From Chthoniobacterales bacterium (GTDB lineage: Bacteria > Verrucomicrobiota > Verrucomicrobiia > Chthoniobacterales > UBA6821): a stretch of 6,361 nt of DNA. How positions within the stretch are numbered: the stretch's first letter is position 1; each line of letters opens with the position of its first letter. The stretch covers positions 1-6,361 of the forward strand of contig JAIPKF010000086.1 of NCBI GenBank assembly GCA_021733705.1. Direction: 5' to 3'. The notes under the pieces are model-generated. The model worked only from the letters and a program-made list of their open reading frames with translations, had not been told where the DNA came from and searched no databases. Positions 6,112-6,361 of this stretch are shown here, piece by piece. Position numbers and translations under genes: made by a program.

Positions 6112-6361
6112 CCTTGTCATGATCACCATGAGTCTCCGTGCTAAATTTTGCCACGTAGAGATTCACTAGAGATCAGCGTGAAATATGCGGGTTCCCCCGG
6201 ATCTTTCATACTAATTGCCTGTGGAGGCCGGGAAGCCAGATGGATGCTGCGTTAGACTCACATTTTGATTTGGACAGTATGTACACATACAGCCCGGCAT
6301 CAAAATGCTCGTCTGCCTTACCCCATCAGCCTTCGCAACCTCCTCGTCACGATCAGTATGA
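6112..6361. other. Gene-free right end with several inverted repeats
   Basis: No convincing coding region is seen here. Three hairpins can be drawn. Positions 6130-6140 pair with 6152-6164 (11 bp, one G-U, a 2-nt bulge, 11-nt loop). Positions 6188-6191 pair with 6196-6199 (CGGG/CCCG). Positions 6261-6269 pair with 6299-6307 (9 bp perfect), and this last one encloses a second perfect hairpin, 6277-6281 with 6286-6290, on a TACA loop. In addition GCCGGG at 6227-6232 is complementary to CCCGGC at 6293-6298. The segment could be a leader of a gene beyond the window, an unrecognised structured RNA, or remains of decayed sequence. I cannot decide between these. Confidence 0.4.
6261..6307. repeat. 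Nested inverted repeat
   Basis: CATTTTGAT at 6261-6269 and ATCAAAATG at 6299-6307 are perfect inverted repeats, and within them GTATG (6277-6281) and CATAC (6286-6290) form a second perfect stem around a four-base loop. The outer stem can be extended past a 3x3 internal loop by GAC (6255-6257) with GTC (6311-6313). The structure is the same on either strand, so direction cannot be told. No T-run follows on the + strand. Confidence 0.5.

Noticed and set aside
6181..6260. Stretch with GGCCGGGAAGCC and ATGCTGC considered as SRP RNA or RNase P RNA
   Set aside because: It lacks the SRP apical signature (GTCCGGAAGGAAGCAGC type) and the RNase P GAGGAAAGTCC core, so the likeness is superficial.
6211..6360. 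Minus-strand frame open from the window edge for 49 codons, with a CMCTYC cysteine cluster, ending at TAG (complement of 6211-6213)
   Set aside because: An open stretch of this length is expected by chance among six frames, no family is recognised, and it overlaps the nested inverted repeats. It could be the 3' end of a real gene beyond the window, but nothing here supports it.
6305..6361. Small + strand frame of 18 codons, ATG at 6305 to TGA at 6359-6361
   Set aside because: Very short, no Shine-Dalgarno sequence, and its start lies inside an inverted repeat; no sign of selection as a coding region.

Overview
The window looks like a core housekeeping segment of a diderm (Gram-negative) bacterium, moderately AT-rich, with all recognisable protein genes on the + strand. 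The TolC-type outer-membrane protein shows the diderm envelope. From memory, the PheS/PheT sequences and the gene order look most like Verrucomicrobiota, possibly the Spartobacteria side with reduced-genome nematode symbionts. This placement is an inference and was not tested by any search.

Layout: (1) 1-771, C-terminal part of a TolC-family outer-membrane efflux protein, cut by the window edge. (2) 826-1035, ribosomal protein L35 (rpmI). (3) 1036-1337, a gene-free but visibly structured spacer of about 300 nt that ends in a perfect hairpin covering the Shine-Dalgarno sequence of the next gene. (4) 1338-1772, ribosomal protein L20 (rplT), with a lysine-rich C-terminal tail. (5) 1827-2846, phenylalanyl-tRNA synthetase alpha (pheS). 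(6) 2851-3546, a predicted lipoprotein with a cupredoxin-like pattern, inserted between the two synthetase subunit genes. (7) 3558-5912, phenylalanyl-tRNA synthetase beta (pheT). (8) about 5930-6111, a 6S RNA gene (ssrS) with its own sigma70-like promoter overlapping the end of pheT and a U-run after its closing helix. (9) 6112-6361, no convincing gene but several inverted repeats.

Functionally, rpmI-rplT-pheS-pheT is the familiar translation cluster: two large-subunit proteins, one of them (L20) an autoregulator in studied bacteria, and both subunits of the alpha2beta2 enzyme that charges tRNA-Phe. The usual upstream partner infC is not present; the TolC-like gene sits there instead. The 6S RNA adds a global regulator of the sigma70 RNA polymerase directly behind the cluster.

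The points most worth a second look are the Shine-Dalgarno-masking hairpin and long structured leader of rplT, the lipoprotein gene between pheS and pheT, the 6S RNA with its embedded promoter, the lack of Shine-Dalgarno sequences at rpmI, pheS and pheT, and the unassigned structured DNA at the right end. No CRISPR array, insertion sequence, tRNA or rRNA was seen.
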